Source: Dipetalonema caudispina
Taxonomy: Eukaryota > Nematoda > Chromadorea > Rhabditida > Onchocercidae
Assembly: GCA_013365325.1 (NCBI GenBank)
Contig: JABVXV010000216.1
Span: 46,248 to 110,247, forward strand
Direction: 5' to 3'
Length of the DNA: 64,000 bases
Position numbers and translations under genes: made by a program. The notes beneath the pieces were generated by a model. That model was not told the origin of the DNA. It ran no database searches and saw only the letters and a list, made by a program, of their open reading frames with translations. Positions 13,750 to 28,520 of the stretch are shown here, piece by piece. Positions within the stretch are counted from its first letter, which is position 1, and each line of letters begins with the position of its first letter.

Positions 13750-14528
13750 CTGCAAGAAATTCAAAAGTTAAAATTTTTTGAACTAATAAATTTTTGTTTA
13801 CTTCTCCTCTTATCATTGCTTGGTATTTGTGGTGATCATTGTGCAATATTTTCATTGATGTGAGAAGAGATTGATATCAAAATTGTCAATGATAATGATT
13901 TTGTCAAATTCTCTTTCAGGTGGCTGGATTCATTTTAAAATTAGTTAACGAATATATTTAATTTGCATTGTTATTTATAAAGAATTCCATAAATTCTTGC
14001 AAGCCAAAATCTAAATGAGGATTGGCATATTTTAGAACTCAAATTCATGATAACATTTAATTAAGTTCTCAATTCATGACAGTGTTTGAAAATAACAACC
14101 TGTCAGTTTGATTTCAGGATATAAAATGATGAAGGCATTTCATATTTAATTAAACTTTGTTAAATTTTTTTTTGAAATAATGCATTGAAATTATTCAAAT
14201 TAAATCAGGTAGCAAAGGTTTAATCAAACTTTGAAATAGTTGATTCAACAAGTAGTATTTAAATGTTCATTAGCAAACAAGGAAGTAATTTTTAAAAAAA
14301 TATAATGAACAAAGAATATTTAAAAAGAAAATAAGTTATCATTCTGTATGATATGCCGCTAAAAGATAACAACATTTGCTGATCAATTGAGATAGGTCAG
14401 ATATTCTTAAGATAAACTATTTCTCAAAATAGTTTTTTGTGCAAATTAAGCTAAATGTTAAAGCTGAACTCATGAACAATTAGCAAAATGAAAATACTTG
14501 ATAATTTAATTTAAATTTAATAACTCAT
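13750..14528. other. Spacer between the two minus-strand genes
   Basis: AT-rich and no exon recognised. It holds the 3' flank of the receptor gene and ends at the TTGCAG acceptor used by the next minus-strand gene. The short open frames here are not continuous across credible splice sites. Confidence 0.4.
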
Positions 14529-17239
14529 TCACAGATCTTGAAGGACAAAATTAAGTGCTTTGATGTGAAATTTACTACCAATAGAAACAGCACCACTATG
14601 ACTTCGGCGATATGATGATGAGAATTTCGACGGCAAATTTCGATGGCATAGTAGCTATAAGTAAAAATTAAAAAAGAAATGATAGAATTAAGTAGAAAAG
14701 GTTTAATTTAAAAAGAAATATTCAGCTTTTAAAGTCTACAAAAGACTTTCTAAATTTAAAATATTGTAATCTAAGGAACCAAAAAGTTAAAGATTATGAA
14801 AATGAGAAATAAATTTTCTGCAAATTTCAATGTAAAATTTCAAAGAATTTCTGCTAATTTGCTAAATATTTAAACTTGAAAATTTTTTGCTTCTAACAAT
14901 TTGTCAAAATTGCAATTATTTAATAATTTTTAAACAATGCGATGGAAACATGGAAGCATTATGTCCGTTTATTTTAGGACTGAATTACTGGTCTAATGTC
15001 AGTTGTTGTAAAAAATATTAGATAGACAATAATTTGCATAAATAACATTTGGAAATATACCTTGGAAAAGAAATCATCGGAATGTATAGTATTTGGACTA
15101 GTTGAAGATATTCCAGTAGCAGATGCCAAAATTTGTTTTTGTTTTGACCTTCTTTTCTTGGCTCTTTTACGACAACAACAAAATAGCAATGTTACATTGG
15201 TAATACAACGTCCAATCCATCGTAACTGAAATGTAATATTTTGGTTAAGTTAAACAATATGTTTTTGGAAAAAATCTCAGAAATTTAATGAAAAAATGAT
15301 ACGAAAGGGTGGGAGAGTGAGAGAGAGGGAGAGGGAAAACTGAGAAAGAAAGATGCTTAACAGCTTAATAGTTCTTATTATTCAGCATTAAAAATAATTC
15401 ATAATTTTTTTCTCAACAATTTTTACCAAAATTTCAGGTTGAAAATGTATTAATTACGAAAAAAAAAAGCCTTATAACCTATTTGCTAATTTATTTGACT
15501 CTGTTTGAAAAATGAAAAATTTTCGAATTAAATAAATCAGATTCACCTTAGAATTCATTGTTGGTATCCTCAATGTTACCAGTAATGGATTGAAGAGAGG
15601 ATCTACAAATGCTGCAATTCTGGCCAATTGAAACCATCGGGCCCATTCTGTAGCATCTTCTCGATTTTCAGCCCAAAAAACAGCTATTTCAACAAATGAT
15701 TGTCCAGCAATTGAGATAAAATAGGCGCAAATGGATAGTAAAAGAGTGTTGAAAAGCATTTCACGACGTCGTTGTGGTTTACATTCACTGAAAATATTTG
15801 ATAGTTATTTTAAAAAGAATTTTTTTTCCCAATAAAATATTGTAAAATTTTCATTTGTTTAGAAATGTAATTAGAAAAGAATATAGAATATTCAAATTAG
15901 ATTTCGATACCTAAAAAAAAAAATTGATGAAAATCTTGAAAAAAAAGTAGCAATTTTTCTGACTTTACACAAACTGCTTTAAATTGATAAAACAGTTTAG
16001 CATTCGAAATTAAAAAATTTATAACAAAAAAAAAAATTAGTATCCTCTTATTTTGTTATTGAAATAATTTGATATTAAATGAACCGTGTTTCGCCACTCA
16101 GTACATTATTTTGTCGACGTACGTTGCGATGATAGCAAACCGTTACAACAAATATCACCAATGCTATTACGAGAAATGTTAGCGTGAAAAGTGTATGACC
16201 ACGTAACAAATAAACGCCAAAATTATGAAACGGTGAAATTCGATCGCAAAGTTCACCAAAAACATTGTAATCTGCTAGCATCAAACTAAAACTAATGCTT
16301 ATAATTTACTACTTTTTTTTTTTTGACGATTAAAATTTATCATATGATTATTATTTGTATTATTTGAGTTACTATTTCGATAATACTAAACAACTTCAGT
16401 AAAGAATCAATCCAAATAAGTTATCAAGTAGTTATTTTTAAGTTGAAGATTAATAGTTTACTAACTAATTTCTGACACATTAAAGATATTTTGCCTAATA
16501 TAATATTAATGAATGAACTATATCCTTTTCCAGAATCATTATTATGATTGTTATAATTCCAATCATAATTATGATAGCTTATTGTTTCATTCAAAAATTA
16601 AACCTTATTTCGTTACATTGAACATTATTTCGACGAGTCTTCAAAGTGCTGAACATTTGACCGATAAAATGAATTGCTGTAAATTGGAGGGAGGCGAATA
16701 AGAGATGTGTCATAAATAAAAATATCCAAACAAGTGAAAAAATTGAAATTACACACTTCCGTGACAATCGTATTGATTCACCGGCCATTGAACGATTGAT
16801 AACAACCTAAATAAATCATGAATTTTTTGTTGCTGTTATCACATTTTATTATTACAATTATAATCATCATAATTTTTATAATGATATTGTAACAAGAGCA
16901 ATCATAGTTTTTGTTATTTTTGATAACTATAATTATTCTTAATGATGATATTTCGGATTATCTCAGTTATGTGAATTTCAGGAAGTTCTAGAAAATAAAA
17001 TGTTTGGAAAAAATTAATTCCTATTTAAATACATAATTTCTCCTCACTTTCTTTTTTGATATCATAAGAAACAAACTTACCAATACAAGGACAAGTAAAT
17101 TAGTAAGGCCAAGAAGGGAACCATTTTGAGCCAATGAATAGAGTGTTTCCTGGATCATTTGTTGAATAAATCTATTTGCTTCAAATAAATTTGCATTTAG
17201 CGCTTCAGTTATAGCTAACGATGCTGGAAGAGTTCCATC

Positions 17240-17271
<32 letters not shown>

Positions 17272-20200
17272 CCAAATTATATTAATAATTAAATATAGAA
17301 ATTATAAGTAACTTGTGAACATATTCATGCAAATTTTCCAAAATTTTTTTTTGCTATTTTTTCTTTTCAATTTTAAGACAATTTGCTAAAACTCAGGCTA
17401 AACTTTCAGAGAAGTACTTTAGCATAATCATTATTTAATCCTAACTTTTTGAGTTATGCTGAAATTATTTCCTCTTCAATACACTCCAATTGCTTTATCT
17501 TTTTTTTTTTTTCCTAACTTATAATATCAAACAATGCAACTAATTGAGGATTGAGCAAAATTGATGGAAGTGGAAAATTCTGACCGCAAATGATTTACTT
17601 TATTTAGTAATCATTTGAATAACTTTTTCTCCTACCACAATTTTAGATAAAATTAGAATTTATATATCAAAGATCGATCGATGTACCTTCACTAAAGTAC
17701 AAATATATTACCTTCAAATGATACTGTTAGCTATATTTCCTTAACAACAATTGCAGTTTATTTTTTTTTTTCATTTGATAGCGATTTTAATTTCAAAAAT
17801 CAAAATTCATATTAAACATATTTTATTGAAAATTTTTAAATTGAGAATTATTTTTTCTTTCCTTTTTTTTTCTCGAAAGCAAATTTGCAGACACCATTTA
17901 AATTTTTCGCAAGCAAATTTTAAAATTTTATGCTGAAATAACTGAAAAAAAAAAAAAGAAGAAAGTTAATTGAAAAAAGAGATAATTGAGCCAATAATAA
18001 TACTGAAATCATTTACATTTTTGCCTTTCAATATTTTTTTTTTTTTTTTATCTTTTTTTATCTTTTATTTTCCTGCCCTATCATTTATTCTTTCATTTAT
18101 TTTTTTTTTCCCTCTTTCTTTTTACAAATGATAAAAAAATATTTTTTATCAATATTATATTTATTTTTAAATTTTGATTTTTACATAATTAATTAAAAAA
18201 TAAAAAATAAAAAAATACCATATTAATCAGTGTTCCATACGATTTATCATCGATTGTTTGAAAAAGTAGAAAAATAAATGATATGATAAATAAAGAATTG
18301 GAAAAAACAATATTAAATATGAATAGCACCATTGCTGTTGATAAATGTTTATGTGATTTCCATAATAATAATAATAAAGTTACAGTAATAATTAGTACCA
18401 ATAACAAAAGAAATGTTTCTGTATAAAGACCAATTTCAGCAAACCATGCTATACTTCTGCAAAATGAAAAATTTCATTTTAAAATTAAAAATTAACATTC
18501 ATTTTTATAACTAATATTATAATATACTTTCTAATGCTAACTAATTTAATGATAAATTGATTAATATTTGTTGCAATAATAGTATGGTAATTTTATTAAT
18601 TAAAAAAAAAAAAAAATTAAGATTATTATTGATAAATTTTGTTGATGAATCAATTAATATTACTTTTAAACATAATATTTCCATTTTTTAAATTATCATT
18701 GTAATATTCAATTATATGCTATCAAGAAAAAATTCTTATCACCACCGTTATATATTTTCATATTAATTTTTAAATTATTTCAAATATCGATAAATGATTA
18801 CCTAATTTCTGCACTTGTTTTTGCATGAATGAACAAATTTGTTTCATATGAGCAATGATTGAATTTATCATTATCATTTTCATCATTATCATAAACAAAA
18901 TCATTTCTACTGTTACTGACGTTGACATTATCATCATTTTCACTGTTATCCAGAATGAATTGTTGTTGTTCTTGTTGTCGAACACACCTGATCAGATAAT
19001 TTCATTTTGATCGTTAATTTGTTAAAAAATAAACGATTTTTTTGAATATTCCGACTTCAAATTGATATTTTCTCACTAAAATTTTTCGTATAATAATCAA
19101 TCAATATTTAAAAAAATATATTTTCTCACATTATGCCTTTTTTTTCTGTATACATATATTGCATGACATTATATGAGTTAAATAATATAAAATTAAAATT
19201 AAAAAAATTTGTTGAGATTTAATAAATAAAAGATGAACTTTGAAAAGAAAGGCAAATTCATTAAATTTTCAATTATTTTTTGAGAAATTTTTATATCAAA
19301 TTTTAAGTTGATAAATGAGTAATTTCTAATTACTTAATAACTAATGCTAACATGTTAGCTTCGTTGAGTTGACGTTGTAATTTAATGGCTGTAATACTGA
19401 AAAGTTGAAGGTGGAAACGTGTCTTCAAAACAATTTCCAACAGTCGGCTGTCACTATTAATTGCCGATATGAGATAATTGCTGGAAGAATTTTGATACTA
19501 AATAATTGATAAATAACTGAAAAATTGTTTTTTTTTATGATTATTTTATAAATTGCGCTTGTTAGAGCAAGTTTTTGCAAATATTAACAGGTATTCAATT
19601 AATTACTTTTTTAATTTCAATTATTAAATTTTGCAGAAGTTATGCTAGCGATTATTTTGTAGTAAATTGGTTTAATTGAAAAAAAATCATTCATAATTTT
19701 AACCTTAACAAATTCATAAAATATATGTCATTAGAGAGTGCTTCACCAAATGATGAATATTTCGGTAGTATATTTATGGTAAAATCATGTAATGTATGAC
19801 AATTTCTAGCAAAACGTTGAAAAATAGTATTCATTCTAATTAATCGTATCATTGAATGTCCGGAACACATCTGGAATTTCTTTTAAAATATTTAAATTTT
19901 ATTTAAATTATTGAGAAAAATGAAATGATTAATATTGATGTTATTTTGATGCAAAAGAAGAGAAAATGATAAATATGATAGATTACATAAGTATTGTAAA
20001 ATTAATGAAATGAAATTATTGAAGAAAATGAGAAGTTAAAATACCTTATTGAGAAGATTTAGCTTATCACCTGGTTTATCTGCAAGACAACGTTGAAATA
20101 AATCTTTGTTTGTATTCTGCATTTGTTGACAGATAGTGCTTTAAATAATTGGACTTGTTAGTTGAATTTCTCTTAACATTTATCATCAATGAGAGCCATT

Positions 20201-21723
20201 ATCAACTTTTATAAACTTAGCTGAAACTAACAGTCAAAAGGGATTCAAATGGTAATTATAAAAGTTGTATTATAATGATTGAAAAGATAACTAATCTATA
20301 AAAATAAAAAAAAAAAAAACTAGCAAATTTAACGAAAGATTCAAAATAAATTGTAAGATCATTACTACAGTATGCAAATTATTCATCAAATTCGATCGAT
20401 GATTGATAATTCTTTTCTGTAATTTTTAACTTCAATTATTACCTGCGATCCGTATTATTATCCTCGAAAAGCATTCTAAACAAATCAGCATATTTCATTA
20501 ATCCATAAAGGTTTATATCGTTAGTTTGTTGACATACCTAAAAAAGAAACGATAATGAAACCTTAATCAACCAATTAATTATAAGCTATTTTCATTTTGG
20601 AAGAATTCCATTTTCAATATTTTACAAACTTCCTCAAAATTTAAATTTGGTACAGTTGATAAATCGGAATCAAAAGCTAACAGATTTATTGAAAATGAAT
20701 TTGCGAATTTACAAATGCCTTTTTTTGCTAATTTTTTTTTTTTTTTTTTTTTGAAATTAACACCTGCAAAGAAAAAATCATTTCAAACTTCAATCTTTTG
20801 GAAGGTACATTTGTTGAATCTTAAAGAAAAATCTATTTAAAATGGATTTGAAAATTTGTAATTATGTTGTAATTTAAGCATTATCTACGTTTTCGATTTT
20901 TTTTTTTTTTTTTTTTTTTTTTAATAATAGTAATAATCATTTTTCACCTAATATTTAAACTTAATCATCTAAATATATACCAAAGCAAAAGCAGCTCGTG
21001 TAATTAATATTTGAAATGTTCGATTATATTGAATTCCAGGTTTCTGCCAATTTAAAACGTGATTCACTTCACAGTATTGTAATGCTTGCATAAACCATAT
21101 TAAAGCCGTATGACGTGATGGTACATAATCCTCAATTTCATGCCAACATAATGCATCATGTTGAAACAAACGATTAAGCTGCAAAAAGTTCCATCATTTA
21201 ATTTTGATTATAATTTAAATTATTGAAAGATGCTTTAAATTTAAGCTAAGAATGCTAATTAATGATGAATTTTTGATGTTTTAAACGAATAAAGTGAACA
21301 TTGAAAAGAATAATATAATAATTATTACACGCATTTTAGTATAAAAATGCGCTGCAAATCCACTTGGAGGAGGTAGAAAGGTGGTTGGCGGAATTTCATA
21401 TTTAAAAGGATTAAGTAAATTGATGTAATTTCATTCTTTTTAATATTAATAATTTTTTGTTTCATTCAGAATTCTAGAATTAACTTGTTGTTTTTCTTTA
21501 CTAAAATTTATCAATTAACCGATAAAATACCTACCAAAGGTATTCCAGAATGATGCATAATTAATTCTCGATTATCCTGAGTACACAATGTTGCTAGCTT
21601 ATTTCGATTATCAAACGGTGCTAACCATTTGAAATTATTATCTGATTTACGATAAGCCATCGTATTGGAATACGAAAGTATTCGTAATAGTACGATATGA
21701 GTGAATACATAATTATGTCTCAT
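14529..21723 (-). CDS. Orphan seven-transmembrane receptor with long ectodomain
   Basis: Probable G-protein-coupled receptor of about 826 aa; ligand unknown. Exons on the minus strand: 21723-21535, 21412-21329, 21178-20981, 20537-20443, 20138-20045, 19870-19704, 19480-19352, 18987-18802, 18456-18219, 17245-17081, 16806-16604, 16285-16085, 15787-15547, 15225-15061, 14654-14529. The first 385 or so residues are an ectodomain with scattered Cys and an Asn/Asp-rich stalk (exon 8). Seven hydrophobic segments follow: TM1-2 in exon 9 (LLLLVLIITVTLLLLLW is TM1), TM3 across exons 10-11, TM4 in exon 11, TM5 in exon 12 (LFTLTFLVIALVIFVV), TM6-7 in exon 13. TM3 ends VVINRS where class A receptors have D/ERY. 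TM7 carries DPLFNPLL, resembling the D/NPxxY region. A basic Cys-rich segment (CCCRKRAKKRR) and a Ser-rich tail follow. No adhesion-type GPS motif was seen. There is no canonical acceptor before exon 2. Start ATG follows TTTCAG at 21742-21747. Splice phases are otherwise consistent. Confidence 0.7.
18815..18975 (-). repeat. Asn/Asp codon-rich low-complexity tract in the receptor stalk
   Basis: Imperfect ATC/TCATT-type repeats on the plus strand read as a run of Asp, Asn and Ser in receptor exon 8 (for example DNDENDND), just before TM1. The tract lies inside the exon and preserves the reading frame. Confidence 0.6.
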
Positions 21724-24700
21724 AGGAATTTACACCTGTTACTGAAATTAAATAAATTAGTATGAAATTATTTTAAATCATTTCAAATAATTTGTTAAAT
21801 CAAAGAAAATTAATCGAATGAAATAGTGATATGCAAAATATATTAGAGAATAATGATCAGAAACTATCCTAACATATATTAAATGTATGAAATGTTTGCC
21901 TAATAAAAATAATCAGCCAATAGTTTCTGGCCTAAACGATTCATCTCCTCCTCCTCTCTTTAAAATCTTTTTGAAACATTTCAATTCAACTAACTTTCGA
22001 ATTTTTTTCAACAAATTAATGATTAATATTTGTATGTGAAAAGAAAAAAAGCAATAAGTAAATAAGTTTTACTTTTTGAGGAAACAGTAAAATAGAATAG
22101 AAGTAAGTGTTTGAAAAATGATTGAAATCAATCAAAATCGATCCAATCGATCAGTGGAAGTTTTGTTTTGCCAGGATGATCCTTTGGAAAATGCCATTGG
22201 TGGTTTTTTTTTTTTTTTGCTTCCGGATATTTCATTTTATTTAATAAAATGAGAAGTTTCATTCCATTAGCTATCAAGATATCACCACAGTCTGTTAATA
22301 TTGCTAATATTAGTTATCATTTTTTATCATAGTTTAACACATACCTAAAAATTCCATTTTGTTTAAAGAAAAAAAAGAAACGTTTTCAGGGAAATTATTT
22401 TCTATTAAGTAAGCTATAAAATGTTTCAATCATTAAAATATGTAATTCTTACAAATTAATTCACTTTCATATTTCGTCAGTCATAAATTTATTTATTTAC
22501 TCCTTAATTATCTATCAAGTCATTTAATTCATCATCTACTAACATTAATTAACTCATTTACTCCTTTTTGCCTTACCTATTAACTCATTTACACCTTAAT
22601 TATTTCAACATCACCATATTTGCTACAACTTTCATTATCACAATTGCCCAATTATTTAATGCTATGCAATCTTTCTCTTTCTGGTGACAAAAAAGTGCGT
22701 GAATTTTACTACTCGACTAATCCATTTTATGATCAGAAACAAATTCTAAAATAAAAATTTATAACTTAATAAGAAAATTCATGGAAAATTCGAAACAAAA
22801 AAAATGAAAAACAAAATTGAAAAATGAACTGGAAAAATAATCAATTAAAAATGGAAACTAACATTTAATATTATGATATACAAACTACTTATATTTACAA
22901 TTTTTCACAGAATCTAAAATTTCGAATTTCGCTCAATACATTTTGATACATTTTTCAATTGTTAAGCATTGTCGTTTTCCGTGAAATATTTTTTGTAATT
23001 TTATTACAAAAAAAAAACAGAATAAATGTCTTTATAGGAGAGAAAAAGAAAAAATGTTTGAAAAGTGAAATTTCACAGTGAAAGATGATTGCGTGAAAGG
23101 AAAAAAAAAAAAAAAAAAAAAACGAATTACAAGTGAATTTAATTTTATTGTCAGATACAGAATGATGAACTATTTTAAAGTAGCAAATCATTATTGAATT
23201 AATGGAATAACTGGTAGAGATCGAAATGTTGACCATTATTCCGGATATGATGGCCAAAAAAAAAAAAAAAATCATTCCTGATGATACCAATTTTTCATTT
23301 AGCTATCGACGAATTTTTGGAAAATACATTCATCAGTTAAAAAAGTTATTTACATCTTTCCTCTAAAGTCTTCACAATTTGTCTTAATGATATTATTCAG
23401 ATTGCGTCATTGCAGAATGCATCAAAAGTGCTTCATTTACATAGAGGAAAGTATGCTATAGTTCAGAATGGATTATCAATTGATAAATTGAATCAATTCC
23501 TATTCAATTCATCAATTTTTTATCCACTTCTATCAATTCTTTTCCAAATATTTCATTTTTAAACAAATTGAAATCGAACAATTAATATATGGTGCGATGG
23601 TTGATTGAATTAGAAATACGAGAAGCCGATGAAATCGATAAAGAAAATTTAAACATTCATAATTGTTCTCAATAATCATTGTTTACCTTATATGGTTAAG
23701 TGATACTTGTCAATAGATCAAACTTATGATAACAGATAATATTTCATTTTTGATATTTCCCTAATGTTAAATAAAAAATGAAAAATAATTTTAAAATTTC
23801 AATGTATTTCGAACTTTTTGCCACACTAGATAAGCTTACCTGAAAAAGTAGTTTAATTTATTTCAAAAATTGTACATATGTCATGCTTTATGACCAGTAC
23901 TTCTCTTGTTTGATGCAAATGAGTCTAATATAATAAAATATATTTCAAGTTAGACAATCTTTTTCGCTAGAAGTAGGTTATTTTGTAAAATTGTTAAAAT
24001 GTCTTGAGGAATCTCGAATCATAAAGTAAAATTTTGCTTTTGCAATCAATTAATTCAAATTTAAATTTTAAGTTGTGAAAGGAAAAAAAAAAACGAAAGT
24101 AGAGAGGTATTCTGGTCTAAATTTTCCGATTTCTAGAAGTATAATTGTATTAAAACTAGTTTAAAATAATTACTCTTACCACACTACTCATTGCCAATTT
24201 AAGTTAGAATTAATCTTACAAAAAGTGCAGTATAATGTCTAAAAAAAAAAACCCTCCAGAGATTGAATCAAATAAAAAAAAGGCTTAATTAATGATGAAT
24301 TTATAGCAAAAGTAAGTTAGAAAGTTTAATTCTAAACATATGTGGCAATATTTTCATTCAAAATATAATACTTTAATTATAAACATTTTATAAGAAAAAA
24401 AAAAAAAAAAAAAGTTCCACAACTTTTCCTGGATGGTTAAAATTTTAAATTTATTCATCATCCCAAGTGATTAACGTATTCAACGCATTTGCGTAACAAA
24501 TAAATGCTGTGATATCTCACATGGGAACTCTCAGAACTATTAAATTAATTCGAAAGTGAAATTCGAAAACTTAGCTTACTAATGTGAGCTAAAATTAATT
24601 GAATGCAGAATTTAACTTCTGTTTTGAATTTCGCTGAGAAATTGAAGTGAAACATGGGTCTCCATTCATCTGAGGGCTAAAAGCTTAATCAAATTTTCTC

Positions 24701-27700
24701 TGACTATGCTTCAATCTTCCAGAAAGCATTTTTCATAGCAATGTGATAATGATTGTGATAAATAAATTTGAAGATGAAGCAATTAAAGTTATGATCAGTT
24801 TTTCCATAAAATATGATCAACTCCTTTTTTTTTTTTACTATTTCAGGGAAGTGTATTCATTCTGATTGATAACATATTGTCTTTTTATTTTTTTTTTTTT
24901 TAAATTAGAGATAGGAAATATGAATTGATGGATAAAATAAAGGAAGAAAATGTCGGTAAACAAATTATGCTAATAACTTTTAGTCATTTCAACTTTTCCT
25001 TGCCTTAAAATGGTCTTCTGCATAATGTAACGATCCAATTAAGTGTTAAATTATCCACCCTCAAAAAAAAAGAAAAAAAAAAAAAGAAAAAAGAAAAACT
25101 ATTTCGTTGCATTTATTGTGAAATTGCCAGATTTGAAATTAGGAAATTTCTACTGCAAAGCATACTTTAAATTTCCTGTATCGTTTATACAATAAATTTC
25201 GAAAAAAGATTTATTTGAAAAGTATGATTTTTTTTTTCTCTGAAAATTTCAAAAGATTTAAATAAGCATACTGTTAGAAAAACAGTTTATAGGTAAAAAT
25301 CATTATCAACAAAGCAATTAGCGGTTGAATGAAACAGAACGATTGTTTCATTTGAAGTGTTATTACATTATATCAGTGATATTCCTGATAATCATTGATA
25401 ATTTGCTAATTATGCAAATAGCGTTAATCATCTGAGGAATTGGAAGAAGAATGATGATTATAAAAGAATTAATATAATCCAAACAGTCCAGAAATGCAAA
25501 CATATAGGAAATGGATATATTTTAAATTTTTTTTCAGAAAAAAAGATATCACCCACAAATAGTATGATTTTCTAGGAACATTCATAGTATTATCCTATAA
25601 AATTCTCGAAAAAAATTTATATCAATTCAAAATTCGATTACTTGATGGAACAAATTTGCTTATTATCAGTGTTTCATGTTCAGTTTAACAGTCTAATTTT
25701 TATCAAATTTACTACTATCATCAAGTTATGACCATTCTTGTTGCATATCATGAAAGAGAAATCAGGTTGAATACTATCGAAATGTTTGTGAAAATAAAAA
25801 AGAAAAAATTAAATAATTGAATTCTGTCTATTAGAATGAATCAAAGCCAAAAAGTCAGTTATGCTAAATGCTGTGTTTTTTCGCTTTCAGAAATAATTTT
25901 TGCTGGAAATGAAAGCATATTGTTTGTTGTTTTCGCACAGAATCGATTTAACTTCCAACGAAGAAGTCTTTCAAAAAAAAAAAAAAAAGGAAATTGGTCT
26001 AAAAATTTTGGTTATGTTTATGCAAACTCAGAAAGTGTTACTCAAAATAGAAATCAATTTTATTTATTTTTTTTCTAAATTCGAATTCATTAGTTTTTAA
26101 AATTTAATTCTTTTCTTTAAATCCGAGAATTCAAATACAAACTCAACTTTGAAATTAGAAGTTTATAATTTCACTCCTGCTAAATTGCATATATTTTTCC
26201 AAATTCAAATTCAAACTAAAATTATACGCATCTCAAACTATAATTTATAGCTTACCAAAAAATTCAGGCGAAAGGTCGTAAATTTCTTATAAGCTTTAGA
26301 TGTAATAGATGAGTTGCAAATGTTGCTGATTCAGCAAGGTCAAATGATTGAATTCAGGTCACCATAATAACAGCATCAAGTTTAGAAAGATTTCTAAATT
26401 CTTTTTTTTTTTTTCCTATTGTCAATTCCACTATTCGAATTCATATAAAAAGGCCACTGATACGAATTTTAGTTGAAGATCTTTAATGTAATAAATTTCC
26501 TGTGAAGTACTTACGTTTTCTTCAGTAATGAAATTAATTAACTCTCCAGGAAAGTTAGAAAGGTGACGATGAGTAATTTCACAAATGTTACATCTCATAT
26601 GATGATCAAATTGACTAACACTTCATAGTGACAATGAAACAATAAAGATAAGAATGGATAGGAAATGCTAATCATCTCTTTTTATTGTCAAAAATATTTT
26701 AACCTTTTTGAATTTATTAAATTGAAATTTATTGAAAATCCTTCTTGAAATATATCATAATTTTAACTTTCTCTTGAAATAAAAAAGGAAAAAAAAAATC
26801 CAAACATAATAATTTCATGTCAATAATATCCAAATGATTAAAATTAAGACTCTTTTTTGCTGCAACATTTCATTAGTATCTTGATTGGATATACGGAATA
26901 CGGTTATGGATTGAATAGATTTTCGGTCATTGTGAAATTTGTTGTCTCATTTGTATATTTAGGCATATTTGTTTTTTTTTTTTGGTAGTTAGGTGATATG
27001 TAATTTGAAGTTTCTGCTGTAGTATGTTAAAAGTTTTCACTTTTTCTAATGATTAATTTTTCACATTTTACATGCGTATTATTTGCCGTTAGGAAGTATG
27101 TTGTTCCAAACAGAATTTCTTGTATAATTGTTACAATTTAGAAATGCTTTCTGAAACTCTTCATATCGACATTTCCATGATTCTGATCATGAATTTCGAT
27201 GAAGGGTCATTTTTGTACACTAATCTTAAGCTACATTAAATATCTTACCATCTTTTACCACGAGCATCATCACCTGATATTTGCTTATTAGGAAATTATG
27301 TTGAATGATCAAATATCACTCATAAAATGTCATGTGTGACTCATCGAATTCTATTAAGCTGTTTATGTTCACAACTTTCTGATATGAGATGCTACGTATG
27401 CGTTACAAAAAGTTTCAATATTTTCCTCTCACTTTTTACCACGACCAATTCTCATCTACTATCGATTTGGAGTGCAAATTAAAACGACTACTTCATAAAT
27501 TTGAATTGATTGAAATCGAAATTGATTTACTCGTTATTTGGGATTTTAAAATATTAACTACGAATAGTTAGTGTTCATCCCCACCTGATCATTATCACCT
27601 TTCAATTCGCATTGTAGCTTTATACTTTTGAAAGTATCGAACTATGATGCTACCTAAATTCGCATTTTGATGAATTTTCCGCATTGTTGAAGAAAGAGTG

Positions 27701-28388
27701 AGTTGATATGGGAGGGGAATGTCGGAGGTAGGGTGGGACGATGATGCTTTTGAAATTGGGAATGGAATGTTTTCGTTCAGGTCAATGAGCAGTTTATCAT
27801 CTGCCTAACTTTCTTCCTCTCTGAGCGTAGCTGCTGTGTAAAGTTAGTTCTATGAATATCTCCCTTTCTGTTCTTAATTTAGCATCATTTTTGGTTAAGA
27901 ATACGTCAAGAAACGTAATATACATCTCTCTTCACGTTCCCATATCCTCATCATATGTTTGTGTACAAGCAATAACTTTTAAAATAATAAATTGTATACT
28001 GATATGAACGATTGTAAATAGAAATGAGGTCATAGGGTAAATAAGAATAGCTGCTGCTGATAGTAAATGAATCATAAATTTTTTCTTACATCTCTCGTTA
28101 CTTCATTTTACCTAAATGCATCATGGCAGATTTCTTCATTCTAACACATATTAGCCTTCATAATAGTCCTGGATATTACTCTGAATCATTATCAATTCAA
28201 ATGCAATCTGATAAGAATTCCTCCTTTCTCTCATCGAATGATTTTCAATTTTCACTTTCTATCAGTATTATTTGATAGGAGAAAAAGGGTCAAACACATT
28301 TGTTATTGCAGTTGTGATTTTTGTCCCAATAGGGAAAAAATTATAGCTGCAATAGCAATGCATTGTTGGAATGGTGATGAAACATGCA

Positions 28389-28520
28389 TGTGTGTGTGTG
28401 TGTGTGTGTGTCTGTGTCTGTGTCTGTGTCCGTGTATGTATAAACGTTTGTGCATGTGTAATGCGTGTGCGTGTCCGTGTTGTATGCATATGCATATGCA
28501 TATATTTATGTGTATGTATG
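28389..28520. repeat. TG microsatellite and alternating purine-pyrimidine tract
   Basis: A (TG)n run at 28389-28410 passes into TGTGTC units to about 28433 and then into an imperfect alternating purine-pyrimidine stretch (ATGCATATGCATATGCATAT) to about 28520. Such DNA can adopt left-handed conformation. It lies about 1.1 kb upstream of the eEF1A start. Open frames across it are repeat artefacts. Confidence 0.85.
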
